From the NCBI RefSeq assembly GCF_020400825.1, contig NZ_JAINVH010000039.1, forward strand, positions 1 to 64,000: a stretch of DNA of 64,000 nt, written 5' to 3'. Shown here piece by piece: positions 55,262-63,161 of the stretch (within the stretch, counting starts at the first letter, position 1; every line of letters begins with the position of its first letter). The stretch comes from Streptomyces sp. HPF1205 (GTDB lineage: Bacteria; Actinomycetota; Actinomycetes; Streptomycetales; Streptomycetaceae). The notes beneath the pieces were generated by a model. That model had not been told where the DNA came from. It made no database searches and saw only the letters and a program-made list of their open reading frames with translations. Both the position numbers and the translations under genes were made by a program.

Positions 55262-57595
55262 ATGACGCGGCACCCGCGCACCTCAACTGTCGGTTTCAAA
55301 CGTCACTTCACGTCCTTCGTCGTCGAGGGAGAAGCCGTCTACCTGGTCTCGGAACGCGGCGTGAACGCCGTCTCCGGCCGGCTCGCGCAGCTCCTCGCGC
55401 CCCTGCTGGACGGCACTAGAACCGCCGAGGAGATCGGCGCGGAACTGGCCGGGACGGTGCCCGCCGAGCGTGTCGGACAGGCCCTGGACCGGCTGGCCGA
55501 GGGCGGCTGGGTCGCCCCGACCGATCCCGCCGCCGACCGCGCGGCGACCGCCTTCTACGAGATGGCCGGGGTGACCGGGCCCGGCGCGCCCGGTGTGCCG
55601 GCCGGTGCCGTCGTCCGGGTCGAGACCTACGGCCGGGTCGACGCCGCCCCGCTCGCCGCCGCCCTGGCCGCGGCGGGCGCGGGCACGGTGACGGTGGCCG
55701 GCGGGTACGACCCGGCGGCTCCGCCCGAGGGCGAGCCCGATCTGGTGGTCGCGCTGGTGGACGACTACCTGCACCCGGGGCTGGCCGCCCGCAACCGGGC
55801 GGCGCTCGACGCGGGCGTCCCGTGGCTGATCGCCCGCCCGGTCGGTTCCCTGGTGTGGGTCGGGCCCGTGTTCGTACCCGACGGCGCGGCCGCCCGGTCG
55901 TGGCCCGCTCCCATGGCGGCCACCGGCTGCTGGTCGTGCCTGGCCCACCGGCTGTCGGCGAACCGCCAGTCGCTCAGCTACCTGCAGCACCGGCTCGGCC
56001 GGGACACGCCGGTGTCCACGGCGGTCGCCGGCATCGCCCCCACGGTCGCCGCCGGCACGCAGCTCGCCGCCCTGGAGGCGGCCAAGTGGCTCGCCGGGGC
56101 GCGCCCGTCCGGCCCTGCCGCCGTGTTCACGCTCGACACCGTGACCCTGGAGGCCGAACGGCACCGGCTCGTCCGCCGGCCCCAGTGCGCCGACTGCGGC
56201 GACCACACCCTGATGGCCGCCCGGCAGTCCCGCCCGATCCGCTTCGAGAGCCGCCCGAAGGTGTTCACCGGCGACGGCGGCCACCGCTCCGCCTCGCCCG
56301 AGGAGATGCTGGAGACCTACCGGCCGCAGCTGAGCCCGATCACCGGCGTCGTCACCTCGCTGGTGCCCGCCCAGCACACCCCGGACGGGCTGCGGGTCTA
56401 CATCGCGGGCCAGAACCTGGCCCGGCAGGTGGGCGACCTGCGCCAACTGCGCACCGGGCTGCGCTCGGTGAGCTGCGGCAAGGGACGCACCGACGTCCAG
56501 GCCCGGGCCAGCGCCATGGGCGAGGCGATGGAGCGCTACTCGGGTGTCTTCCAGGGCGACGAGGCCCGGCGCACCGCCACCTACCTGGAGTTGGGCGACG
56601 CGGCCGTGCACCCGGCCGCCGGCCTGCTGTTCAGCGAGCGCCAGTACGCCGAGCGGGACCGCTGGAACGCCCGCCGCTCGATGTTCAACACCGTGCCGGA
56701 GCGGTTCCGCGAGGACGTGCCGATCGAGTGGTCGCCGGCGTGGTCCGTGACGGCTCAACGCACCCGCTGGCTGCCCACCATGAACCTGTACTACGGCTAC
56801 CGGCACCGTTCGCCGTTCTTCGCCCTGGGCGACTCCAACGGCTCGGCGGCGGGCACCTCCTTCGAGGACGCGGCGCTGCAGGGCTTCCTCGAACTGGTGG
56901 AGCGCGACGCGGTCGCCCTGTGGTGGTACAACCGCGTCAGCCGTCCGGGCGTCGACCTGGACGCGTTCGGCGACCCGTACATCGACCGCATGCGGGAGGT
57001 GTACGCGGGGCTGCGGCGCGAGATGTGGGCGCTCGATCTCACCTCCGATTTCGGCATCCCGGTCGTGGGGGCGTTCTCCCGGCGCGTGGACAAGCCCGCC
57101 GAGGACATCCTGATCGCCTTCGGCGCGCACCTGGACCCGCACATCGCGCTGACCCGGGCGCTCACCGAGATGAACCAGTTCCTCTCCCCCGTCGCGGGCA
57201 ACGGCCCGGACGGCGCGGTCACGTACGCGGGGGCCGATCCCGAGCAGAAGGCGTGGTGGACGAGTGCCACCGCGGCGAACCAGCCGTACCTGCTGCCGGA
57301 CCGCGCCGCCCCGGCCTCCGGTCCCGGCCGCTGGCCCGTGCTTGCCGGCGGCGACCTGGCCGACGACCTGGCGCTGGCCGAGCGGCTGGTGGCGCAGCGG
57401 GGCATGGAGATGCTGGTGCTCGACCAGACCCGGCCCGACGTGGGCCTGCCGGTCGCCAAGGTCGTCGTACCCGGCATGCGCCACTTCTGGGCCAGGTTCG
57501 CCCCCGGCCGGCTCTACGACGTGCCGGTCCGCCTGGGCTGGCTCGAGCGGCCCACCGCCGAGGCCGACCTGAACCCCGTCCCGATCTTCATCTGA
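55262..57595 (+). CDS. Fused E1-like/YcaO azoline-forming cyclodehydratase
   Basis: A 777-aa fusion. The N-terminal ocin-ThiF/E1-like part (about 1-340) begins with a leader-binding winged-helix region and has the Zn tetrathiolate GCWSC (223-226) and QCADC (310-313). The YcaO domain (about 350-777) has ATP-binding motifs SAMGEAMERYSG (about 420) and GFLELVERDAVALWWYNR. The C-terminus is NPVPIFI, a weak form of the PxPxP tail of azole-forming YcaO enzymes. It should cyclise Cys or Ser to azolines using ATP. ATG 55262 has GGAAGGAGG, after a 186-bp gap without a gene. Confidence 0.92.
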   Translation: MTRHPRTSTVGFKRHFTSFVVEGEAVYLVSERGVNAVSGRLAQLLAPLLDGTRTAEEIGAELAGTVPAERVGQALDRLAEGGWVAPTDPAADRAATAFYEMAGVTGPGAPGVPAGAVVRVETYGRVDAAPLAAALAAAGAGTVTVAGGYDPAAPPEGEPDLVVALVDDYLHPGLAARNRAALDAGVPWLIARPVGSLVWVGPVFVPDGAAARSWPAPMAATGCWSCLAHRLSANRQSLSYLQHRLGRDTPVSTAVAGIAPTVAAGTQLAALEAAKWLAGARPSGPAAVFTLDTVTLEAERHRLVRRPQCADCGDHTLMAARQSRPIRFESRPKVFTGDGGHRSASPEEMLETYRPQLSPITGVVTSLVPAQHTPDGLRVYIAGQNLARQVGDLRQLRTGLRSVSCGKGRTDVQARASAMGEAMERYSGVFQGDEARRTATYLELGDAAVHPAAGLLFSERQYAERDRWNARRSMFNTVPERFREDVPIEWSPAWSVTAQRTRWLPTMNLYYGYRHRSPFFALGDSNGSAAGTSFEDAALQGFLELVERDAVALWWYNRVSRPGVDLDAFGDPYIDRMREVYAGLRREMWALDLTSDFGIPVVGAFSRRVDKPAEDILIAFGAHLDPHIALTRALTEMNQFLSPVAGNGPDGAVTYAGADPEQKAWWTSATAANQPYLLPDRAAPASGPGRWPVLAGGDLADDLALAERLVAQRGMEMLVLDQTRPDVGLPVAKVVVPGMRHFWARFAPGRLYDVPVRLGWLERPTAEADLNPVPIFI

Positions 57596-57612
57596 CAAAC
57601 CGGAGGTGCGCC

Positions 57613-59142
57613 ATGACCGTGATCCACGCCCGTCCCGCCCCCGCGCCGGCCGGCCCGGCCGGCCCGCCGCGGCACCTGCTGCGGCTGCGCCCCGACGTCC
57701 TGGTGGCCCCGGACGGCGACGACGTCGAACTCACCCATCCCTGGGGCCGTCAGCGGGTGCACAGCCTCGGTCCCGCCACCGTGGCGCGGCTGCTGCGGCT
57801 CGCCGGCCAGGACACCGACGCCGGGACGCTGACCGCGGACCCGGACGGGGTCCGGCTGCTGCGGCTGCTGGAGCGCTTCCCGTACCTGGTGACCTCGGTC
57901 CTGGCCGGCCCGGACGGCGTGCCGCTGGCCACCGCCGTCCCCATCGCGCGGTCCGCGACGCTGCCCGCGGGCGCCCCGGGCGGCGGGCCGGCGCACCGCC
58001 CGGTGGTGCTGTCCCGCTTCGCGTACCTGCGCCGGCTGCCCGATCCCGGGGCCGACGCCTGCGTGATCGAATCGCCGCTGGCGGCGTACCGGGTGACGCT
58101 GCACCAGCCGGCCGTCAGTGCCTTCGTCGCGGCGCTCACCTCGCCGCGGGCACCGGCGCGGGCGGCGGCCGCGGCCGGCCTGCCGGCCCAGGTGGGCGAG
58201 GCGCTGGCCGGGCTGCTGTCGGCCACCGGCTTCCTGGAGCGGGCCGCCGGGGAGGACGGGGCGGAGCCCAAACTGTGGGACTTCCACGACCTGCTGTTCC
58301 ACTCCCGCAGCCGCGCGGGGCGGCACGACTACCCCAGCGGGGGCGTCTTCGCCCACCAGGACCACCCTCAGTTGCCCGCGGTGCCCGGGGCGAGCCCGCG
58401 CGAGGAGGGCCCGGGCATCGACCTGCCGGTGCCGGACTGGTCCCGGGTGGTGGCCGGCGACCCCGGCTTCACCGAGGTGCTGGAGGGCCGCCGCTCGGTA
58501 CGCGGTTACGGTGACCGGCCGGTCACCGTCGGCCAGCTCGGCGAACTCCTCTACCGCGCGGCCCGGGTACGCCAGGTGATCACGGGCGACCCGCAGTCGC
58601 CCACCTCGTACGACATCGTGGACCGGCCCTATCCGGCCGGCGGTTCCACCGGCGAACTGGAGCTGTACCTGTCGGTCGTGGACTGCGAGGGGCTGGAGCC
58701 CGGGGTGTACCGCTACGACGCGGCGGCGCACCGCCTCAAGCCGCGCCGCTGGAGCTGCGCGGCCGACGAGGCGGCCTTCCGCGAGCTGCTGACCGCCGCG
58801 TGGCGGGCCACGAACCGTACGGTGGAACCGCAGGTGCTGCTCACGGTGACCTCCCGGTTCGGCAGGCTGTCGTGGAAGTACAGCCAGATCGCGTACGCCC
58901 TGACGCTGAAACACGTCGGCGTGCTCTACCAGACGCTCTACCTGGTGGCGACGGCCATGGGGCTCGGCCCGTGCGGGCTGGGCTCGGGCGACACCGACGC
59001 GGCGGCGCGGGCGCTGGGGCTGGAGTGGACGGAGGAGACCTCGGTCGGGGAGTTCCTGATCGGCAGCCTTCCGCAGGGCCCGGCACCGGCGCCGCGCGGT
59101 TTCCGGGACGTGGTGGCGCGCTCGCGCGAGGACATGGGCTGA
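57613..59142 (+). CDS. SagB-type azoline dehydrogenase (FMN)
   Basis: A 509-aa protein. The N-terminal ~270 residues form a winged-helix-like region; the C-terminal nitroreductase fold (about 290-500) has EVLEGRRSVRGYGDRPVTVG, TGELELYLSV and LKHVGVLYQTLYLVATAMGL, typical of SagB/McbC-type FMN dehydrogenases. It would oxidise azolines made by the YcaO protein to aromatic thiazole or oxazole. ATG 57613 has GGAGG, 17 bp after the YcaO stop. It is the last gene of the operon; a perfect hairpin begins right after its stop codon. Confidence 0.92.
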   Translation: MTVIHARPAPAPAGPAGPPRHLLRLRPDVLVAPDGDDVELTHPWGRQRVHSLGPATVARLLRLAGQDTDAGTLTADPDGVRLLRLLERFPYLVTSVLAGPDGVPLATAVPIARSATLPAGAPGGGPAHRPVVLSRFAYLRRLPDPGADACVIESPLAAYRVTLHQPAVSAFVAALTSPRAPARAAAAAGLPAQVGEALAGLLSATGFLERAAGEDGAEPKLWDFHDLLFHSRSRAGRHDYPSGGVFAHQDHPQLPAVPGASPREEGPGIDLPVPDWSRVVAGDPGFTEVLEGRRSVRGYGDRPVTVGQLGELLYRAARVRQVITGDPQSPTSYDIVDRPYPAGGSTGELELYLSVVDCEGLEPGVYRYDAAAHRLKPRRWSCAADEAAFRELLTAAWRATNRTVEPQVLLTVTSRFGRLSWKYSQIAYALTLKHVGVLYQTLYLVATAMGLGPCGLGSGDTDAAARALGLEWTEETSVGEFLIGSLPQGPAPAPRGFRDVVARSREDMG

Positions 59143-59168
59143 GCCCGCGCCGGTGTCGCGGCGCGGGC
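59143..59168. terminator. Terminator of the RiPP operon
   Basis: GCCCGCGCCG and CGGCGCGGGC form a perfect 10-bp stem with a 6-nt loop immediately after the SagB stop codon. The convergent LuxR gene ends at 59213. Confidence 0.8.
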
Positions 59169-59212
59169 CGGCCCGCACGTGCGGCAGCGACCGGCGTACG
59201 GCCGGCGCCGTC

Positions 59213-60028
59213 TCACAGCCAGCCGCTCTCCCGGGCGATGCGGATCGCGTCGACCCGGTTGCGCGCGCCCGTGCGGGCGATCGCCGACGACACGTGGTTG
59301 CGTACCGTCCCCTGGGAGAGCGACAGCGACCGGGCGACCTCCGCGACGCTGCATCCGTCGGCGACCAGGCGCAGCACGACCAGCTCGCGCGGTGTCGGGC
59401 CGCCCGGCCGGGCCCGCACCGCGTCCACCAGCAGCGACGACTCGTATTCCTGTCCACCGGCGGCCAGCGTGCGGACCGCGCCGAGCAGACGCTCGGGCGG
59501 CAGGTCCTTCAGCAGCACGCCGTCCACGCCGTCGGCGAGGGCGCGTTTGACGTCGGCCGGCCGGTTGTAAGCGGTGAGCAGCAGCACCCTGGTGCCGTCG
59601 GTCCCCGTGGCCCCGGCCCGGATCGCCGCTGCTACTTCCAGTGCGGGCCGGCCCGGCAGGTCCAGGTCGAGCACCGCGACGGCCGGCCGCAGCCGGAGGG
59701 CGGCGTCAAGTGCGTCGTCCCCCCAGGCGGCCTCGGCGACCACGGCGAGGTCGGCCTCGCGGTCCAGCAGGGCGGTGAGGGCGGAGCGGAACAGCCGGTG
59801 GCCGTCGGCGAGCAGGACGCTGATCAGGGCGGCACCTGTGGCCTTCGCGGCCCCGGCCGCCGCCGGCGACCCGGGCGACCCCGGCGTCGCCCGGTCCGGG
59901 ACGGCCGCTCGGGCCGCGGCGGCCGATTGGGGCGCTCCGGGCGCTCCGGCCGTTCCGGGCGCCTGTGCCATGTCGGGCGTGGCGACGGCGGGGGCGGGGG
60001 CGGCGGCGAAAGCCGTGGCAGTGGTCAT
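59213..60028 (-). CDS. NarL/LuxR-type response regulator of the RiPP cluster
   Basis: A 271-aa regulator. An Ala/Pro-rich N-terminal extension (about 66 aa) precedes a receiver domain (about 68-185) with the phosphoacceptor Asp121 in VLDLDLPGRP and Lys in GVLLKDLPPERL. The usual acidic pair is AD-G (ADGHRLF) rather than DD, so phosphorylation may be weak or absent. The LuxR HTH is TPRELVVLRLVADGCSVAEV and LSLSQGTVRNHVSSAIARTG. ATG 60028 has GGAGAGGA. No histidine kinase gene is adjacent, so it is an orphan, probably cluster-situated. Confidence 0.88.
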   Translation of the reverse strand: MTTATAFAAAPAPAVATPDMAQAPGTAGAPGAPQSAAAARAAVPDRATPGSPGSPAAAGAAKATGAALISVLLADGHRLFRSALTALLDREADLAVVAEAAWGDDALDAALRLRPAVAVLDLDLPGRPALEVAAAIRAGATGTDGTRVLLLTAYNRPADVKRALADGVDGVLLKDLPPERLLGAVRTLAAGGQEYESSLLVDAVRARPGGPTPRELVVLRLVADGCSVAEVARSLSLSQGTVRNHVSSAIARTGARNRVDAIRIARESGWL

Positions 60029-60078
60029 CGGGTCCTCTCCAGCTCGTGGCCTTGGACGGTCGGTGAGGCGGGCGCCGC

Positions 60079-60291
60079 TCATCCCCCCCAGCCCCAGGTG
60101 TCGGGGGTGTACGTGGGGCCGGGCGGCGGGACCGGCGGGCCGGGGGTGCCTTGGTCGCCGCCCGCGCCGCCCCCGCCGTCGGCGCGCACGGAGACGGCGC
60201 CCGGGTGCGGCGCCGGGACGTGGACGGCCAGGCCGCCGAGAGCGGCCAGGGAAAGTACGGTAAAAGCGGCAAATCCGGCGATCCTCAGCAT
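60079..60291 (-). CDS. Small predicted membrane or secreted peptide
   Basis: A 70-aa protein I do not recognise. It begins MLRIAGFAAFTVLSLAALGG, a clear signal anchor or signal peptide, followed by a Gly/Pro-rich tail ending YTPDTWGWGG. The ATG at 60291 is preceded by GAAAGGA; the earlier ATG at 60303 abuts that site and is unlikely. It lies 50 bp upstream of the response regulator on the same strand and is probably cotranscribed. It could be a sensor partner, an immunity peptide or a small lipid-associated protein; nothing decides between these. Confidence 0.6.
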   Translation of the reverse strand: MLRIAGFAAFTVLSLAALGGLAVHVPAPHPGAVSVRADGGGGAGGDQGTPGPPVPPPGPTYTPDTWGWGG

Positions 60292-60476
60292 GTCGGTGCC
60301 CATTCCTTTCGGAGTATTGACGCACACGGGGAAGAGCGGGGAAGAGCGGGACAAGGGGAGCGGGCGCCCGCGAGCGCGTCCGCGTCACGTCCGGCCGGCC
60401 CGGGGGAACCTGCCCGGTGGCGCCTGCCGACACGTTCAGCATGGCGGGACCGGACCGCGGGTGTCAGCCGCCGGGG

Positions 60477-60510
60477 CTGGCACCACAATGCCCTGGCACT
60501 GTGATGCCAG
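60477..60510. promoter_or_regulatory. 34-bp inverted repeat, candidate operator
   Basis: Left arm CTGGCACCACA (60477-60487) and right arm TGTGATGCCAG (60500-60510) match as reverse complements at 10 of 11 positions. A third CTGGCAC copy (60493-60499) lies in the centre. The size suits a dimeric HTH regulator encoded on either side. Confidence 0.6.
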
Positions 60511-60562
60511 TCCCGGCCCCGACGAAATGGCCGGTGCCGTTGATGCGCCAGATACCTGGGTG

Positions 60563-60658
60563 ATGTCTGCGCAAGGAAAGGAAGAGGCGGGCACAAGAGC
60601 CGGAAAAGTCCTGAGGGAATTGCCGATACCTTTTCGAATCCTCCACATCGCCCGTTAA
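60563..60658 (+). CDS. Possible 31-aa small ORF
   Basis: An ATG-to-TAA frame encodes 31 residues ending ELPIPFRILHIAR, a basic amphipathic tail. It is unusual in having a TAA stop and lower GC, but there is no good ribosome site and it may simply be leader sequence of the next gene. Function unknown. Confidence 0.2.
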   Translation: MSAQGKEEAGTRAGKVLRELPIPFRILHIAR

Positions 60659-60739
60659 GCTGTCACCCCGCATGCCATTGCCGCCGTTTCCCGCGCGCGG
60701 CTGCGACCGTGTCGTGCGACCGCAGGGGGAGTGCGTTTG

Positions 60740-61852
60740 ATGACCGCAAATGGACTCATGGGCGGACGGGACGGGGAGTCCGGGGACGGCGAAGGGCCCG
60801 GGTACGGGCTGGACGCGCTGTCGGAGTCCGTGTACCGGCTGCTGCTGGTCCACCCGCAGGACGGCCCCGCGCAGATCGCCGAGCGCCTGGCGTGCCCCGA
60901 ACCGGACGTCCGCGGCTGCCTGGAGCGGCTCGCCGACCTGGCCCTGGTACGGCCGCCCGGTGCCGGCGGCCGCTGGCGCGCGCTCAATCCCGAGGCGGGT
61001 CTTGCCGCGCTGCTGGCCCGGCAGGAGGCCGAGGCCGCGCGCCGGCAGGCGGAGCTGGACCGCAGCCGCGGCGCCATGGCCAGCCTGATGGCCGAGTTCA
61101 GCCGGGCCCGGCAGTCCTCGCCGCCGTCGGGAGTGGAGATCATCTCCAGCCTGCAGGAGGTACGCGACCGGCTGGAGCAACTGGCCGGCGACGCGGTGGC
61201 CGAGGTGCTCTCCTTCGCCCCCGGCGGACCGCAGCCCGCAGCCGTGATGGAGGCCAGCCGCGCCCTGGACCGGCAGAGTCTCGAACGCGGGGTGCGCATG
61301 CGCACCGTCTTCCTCGACAGCGTCCGCAACGACCAGGCCACCGTGCAGTACGCCCAGTGGCTGGGCGGACTCGGCGGGACCGTCCGTACCGTGCCGTCCC
61401 TGCCGTTGCGCATGATCATCGCCGATGGCACCACGGCGGTGGTCCCCCTCGATCCCGGCAACTCCGACCGGGGCGCCGTCCTGCTGCGCAGCCCCGGCGT
61501 CATCACGGCCCTGCGCGCGCTGTTCGAGCAGGTGTGGGAGCACGCCAAGCCCCTGGGCGAGGAGGTCCAGCGCGACGGCTACGGCCTGACCGGGCAGGAG
61601 CGCCAGTTGCTGCGGCTGCTGTCGGACGGCCTCACCGACGAGCGCGCGGCGCAGCGACTGGGCGTCTCCTTAAGGACCATCCGCCGCATGATGGCCGCGC
61701 TGATGACCCGTCTGGACTCCCGCAGCCGCTTCCAGGCCGGCATCAAGGTGGCGGCGTCCGGCTGGCTCACCGACACCTCGCTCCCCCACTCCTCGGACGC
61801 CCCCACCGCCTCCGGCGCCTCCGCCGTCCTTTTCACGGCTTCCGACCAGTGA
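60740..61852 (+). CDS. TrmB/LuxR-type HTH regulator with a TTA codon
   Basis: A 370-aa cytoplasmic regulator. The N-terminal winged helix (about 18-80; YRLLLVHPQDGPAQIAERLA) looks like TrmB/DprA-type HTHs; a coiled coil follows (about 90-115), then a sensor-like region with LEQLAGDAVAEVLSFAPGG and VRMRTVFLDS. The C-terminal LuxR-type HTH (about 290-350) has LTGQERQLLRLLSDGLTDER and RLGVSLRTIRRMMAALMTRL. Leu311 in that helix is encoded by TTA (61670-61672), the only TTA I found in a gene here, so translation should depend on the bldA tRNA. ATG 60740 has GGGGGAG 8 bp upstream. Probable pathway activator. Confidence 0.88.
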   Translation: MTANGLMGGRDGESGDGEGPGYGLDALSESVYRLLLVHPQDGPAQIAERLACPEPDVRGCLERLADLALVRPPGAGGRWRALNPEAGLAALLARQEAEAARRQAELDRSRGAMASLMAEFSRARQSSPPSGVEIISSLQEVRDRLEQLAGDAVAEVLSFAPGGPQPAAVMEASRALDRQSLERGVRMRTVFLDSVRNDQATVQYAQWLGGLGGTVRTVPSLPLRMIIADGTTAVVPLDPGNSDRGAVLLRSPGVITALRALFEQVWEHAKPLGEEVQRDGYGLTGQERQLLRLLSDGLTDERAAQRLGVSLRTIRRMMAALMTRLDSRSRFQAGIKVAASGWLTDTSLPHSSDAPTASGASAVLFTASDQ

Positions 61853-62012
61853 ATCCACCGGACCGGCGGCAGTGAGTCGCCCGGGACGGGTGCGGCGGGC
61901 GCCGCGGGAAACAGCCGAAAAGGGCCTGGCGGAAACACGCAAATAGCCACCGTAGCGCTGTGATTGACGCCTTTTCACACGCCCGCCCGTCCCCGGTTTC
62001 GGCGTGGGAAAT

Positions 62013-62046
62013 CCGCTCCGGCCGCCGATATCGCGGGCCGGAGCGG
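62013..62046. terminator. Bidirectional terminator between the HTH regulator and the WYL gene
   Basis: CCGCTCCGGC (62013-62022) and GCCGGAGCGG (62037-62046) form a perfect 10-bp stem with a 14-nt loop between convergent genes. Confidence 0.7.
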
Positions 62047-62113
62047 CCTGTTCGAGGACGCCGGTCCCGCCGGCGCACTTCGGTTCATACCGGACTGGCC
62101 GCCGCGCTTCCGT

Positions 62114-63097
62114 TCACGCCGTGGCCCGGCTCGCGCGCTCGGCGAAGGTGCGGAGCTGGTCGATCAGCGCCTGGGGTGACCGGACGCGGAACGGGAGGTC
62201 GGTCATCAGCAGCCGGACGGCCATCCAGTCGAGGCGGTCGGCGTCCACGCGCCAGCGGGAGGTGCCGTCCGGGAGGGACTCGACGTCCCCGGGGGCCTGG
62301 CCGAGGTGCGACCTGAGCAGGTCGGCGGGGGCGTCGAAGTCGATGACCGCGGAGGCGGTGGGCCACAGGTCGCGCAGTTTGGCCTGGACGAACTGCGCCG
62401 CGTCGGCGGCGGGGAGTTCGCGCGGGGTGGCGCGCGCGCCCGTCGCGGTGAGGCCGGTGAGCCGGTCGACCCGGAAGATGCGCCAGTCGTCGCGCTCCAG
62501 GTCCCAGGCAACCAGGTACCAGCGGCGGCCGGTGGCGACGAGCCGCTGGGGTTCGGCGTGGCGGCTCGTGCGGGCCCCGTCCCCGGCGCGGTAGGAGAAG
62601 CGGACGCGCTCGCGGTTGGCGATGGCGGCGGCCAGGGCGGTCAGCGCGGCGGGCTCCACGCGCGGGCCGCCGCCGGCCATCGTCACCACGGCGGAGCCCA
62701 GCGCGCCGACGCGGTACCGCAGCCGTGACGGCAGCACCTGCTCCAGCTTGGTCAGCGCGCGCAGCGACGCCTCCTCGATGCCGTGCACCGCGCTGCCCGC
62801 CGCCGCGCGCAGGCCGACCGCGATGGCGACCGCCTCCTCGTCGTCCAGCAGCAGCGGCGGCATCGCCTTCCCCGCCACCAGGCGGTAGCCGCCCATCGCG
62901 CCCATCGTGGCCTCGACCGGATAGCCGAGTTCGCGCAGCCGGTCCACGTCCCGCCGGATGGTGCGGGTGCTCACCCGGAGGCGGTCGGCCAGCTCCGTGC
63001 CCGACCACTCCCTCGGGGTCTGCAGCAAGGAGAGCAGGCTCAGCAGTCGTGCCGGTGTGTCCATCATGCCGTCCAGGGTCGGGCCGATGTAGGACAT
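62114..63097 (-). CDS. WYL-domain transcriptional regulator (DeoR-like HTH)
   Basis: A 327-aa regulator. The N-terminal HTH is SGTELADRLRVSTRTIRRDV and MGAMGGYRLVAG; the WYL domain (about 140-220) has RVRFSYRAGDG and RRWYLVAWDLERDDWRIFRV, and the WCX domain closes the protein. WYL domains bind nucleotides, nucleic acids or other negatively charged ligands. ATG 63097 has AGGA 7 bp upstream; starts at 63067 or 63064 are possible. It is divergent from the MFS exporter with 64 bp between starts, so it probably controls that gene. Confidence 0.9.
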   Translation of the reverse strand: MSYIGPTLDGMMDTPARLLSLLSLLQTPREWSGTELADRLRVSTRTIRRDVDRLRELGYPVEATMGAMGGYRLVAGKAMPPLLLDDEEAVAIAVGLRAAAGSAVHGIEEASLRALTKLEQVLPSRLRYRVGALGSAVVTMAGGGPRVEPAALTALAAAIANRERVRFSYRAGDGARTSRHAEPQRLVATGRRWYLVAWDLERDDWRIFRVDRLTGLTATGARATPRELPAADAAQFVQAKLRDLWPTASAVIDFDAPADLLRSHLGQAPGDVESLPDGTSRWRVDADRLDWMAVRLLMTDLPFRVRSPQALIDQLRTFAERASRATA

Positions 63098-63161
63098 GAT
63101 CTGTCCTGCATGCCGCCTAGCGTAGGTCCTGCCAGACGGAAGACACAGGCAGGAGACCTGG
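63098..63161. promoter_or_regulatory. Divergent promoter between the WYL regulator and MFS exporter
   Basis: The 64-bp region contains two similar direct elements, CTGTCCTGCA (63101-63110) and GGTCCTGCCA (63125-63134), which are candidate operator half-sites. Both ribosome sites (AGGA and AGGAGA) also lie here. Confidence 0.35.

Larger units (their letters stand above)
60292..60739. promoter_or_regulatory. Divergent regulatory region between the two regulators
   Basis: This 448-bp stretch separates the small-peptide/response-regulator pair from the HTH regulator. It contains a 34-bp inverted repeat (60477-60510) and an AT-richer segment (60600-60670) that probably holds the promoter of the downstream regulator. 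A 31-codon frame is listed separately. Confidence 0.6.

Noticed and set aside
44340..59142. Calling the cluster a thiopeptide cluster
   Set aside because: No LanB-type glutamylation or elimination proteins and no [4+2] pyridine synthase are encoded; only the leader style and Ser-rich tail are similar.
59565..59570. Possible TTA codon in the REC-LuxR gene
   Set aside because: The TTA is out of frame; the frame reads GCT TAC (Ala-Tyr). Other TTA/TAA hits in genes checked were also out of frame.
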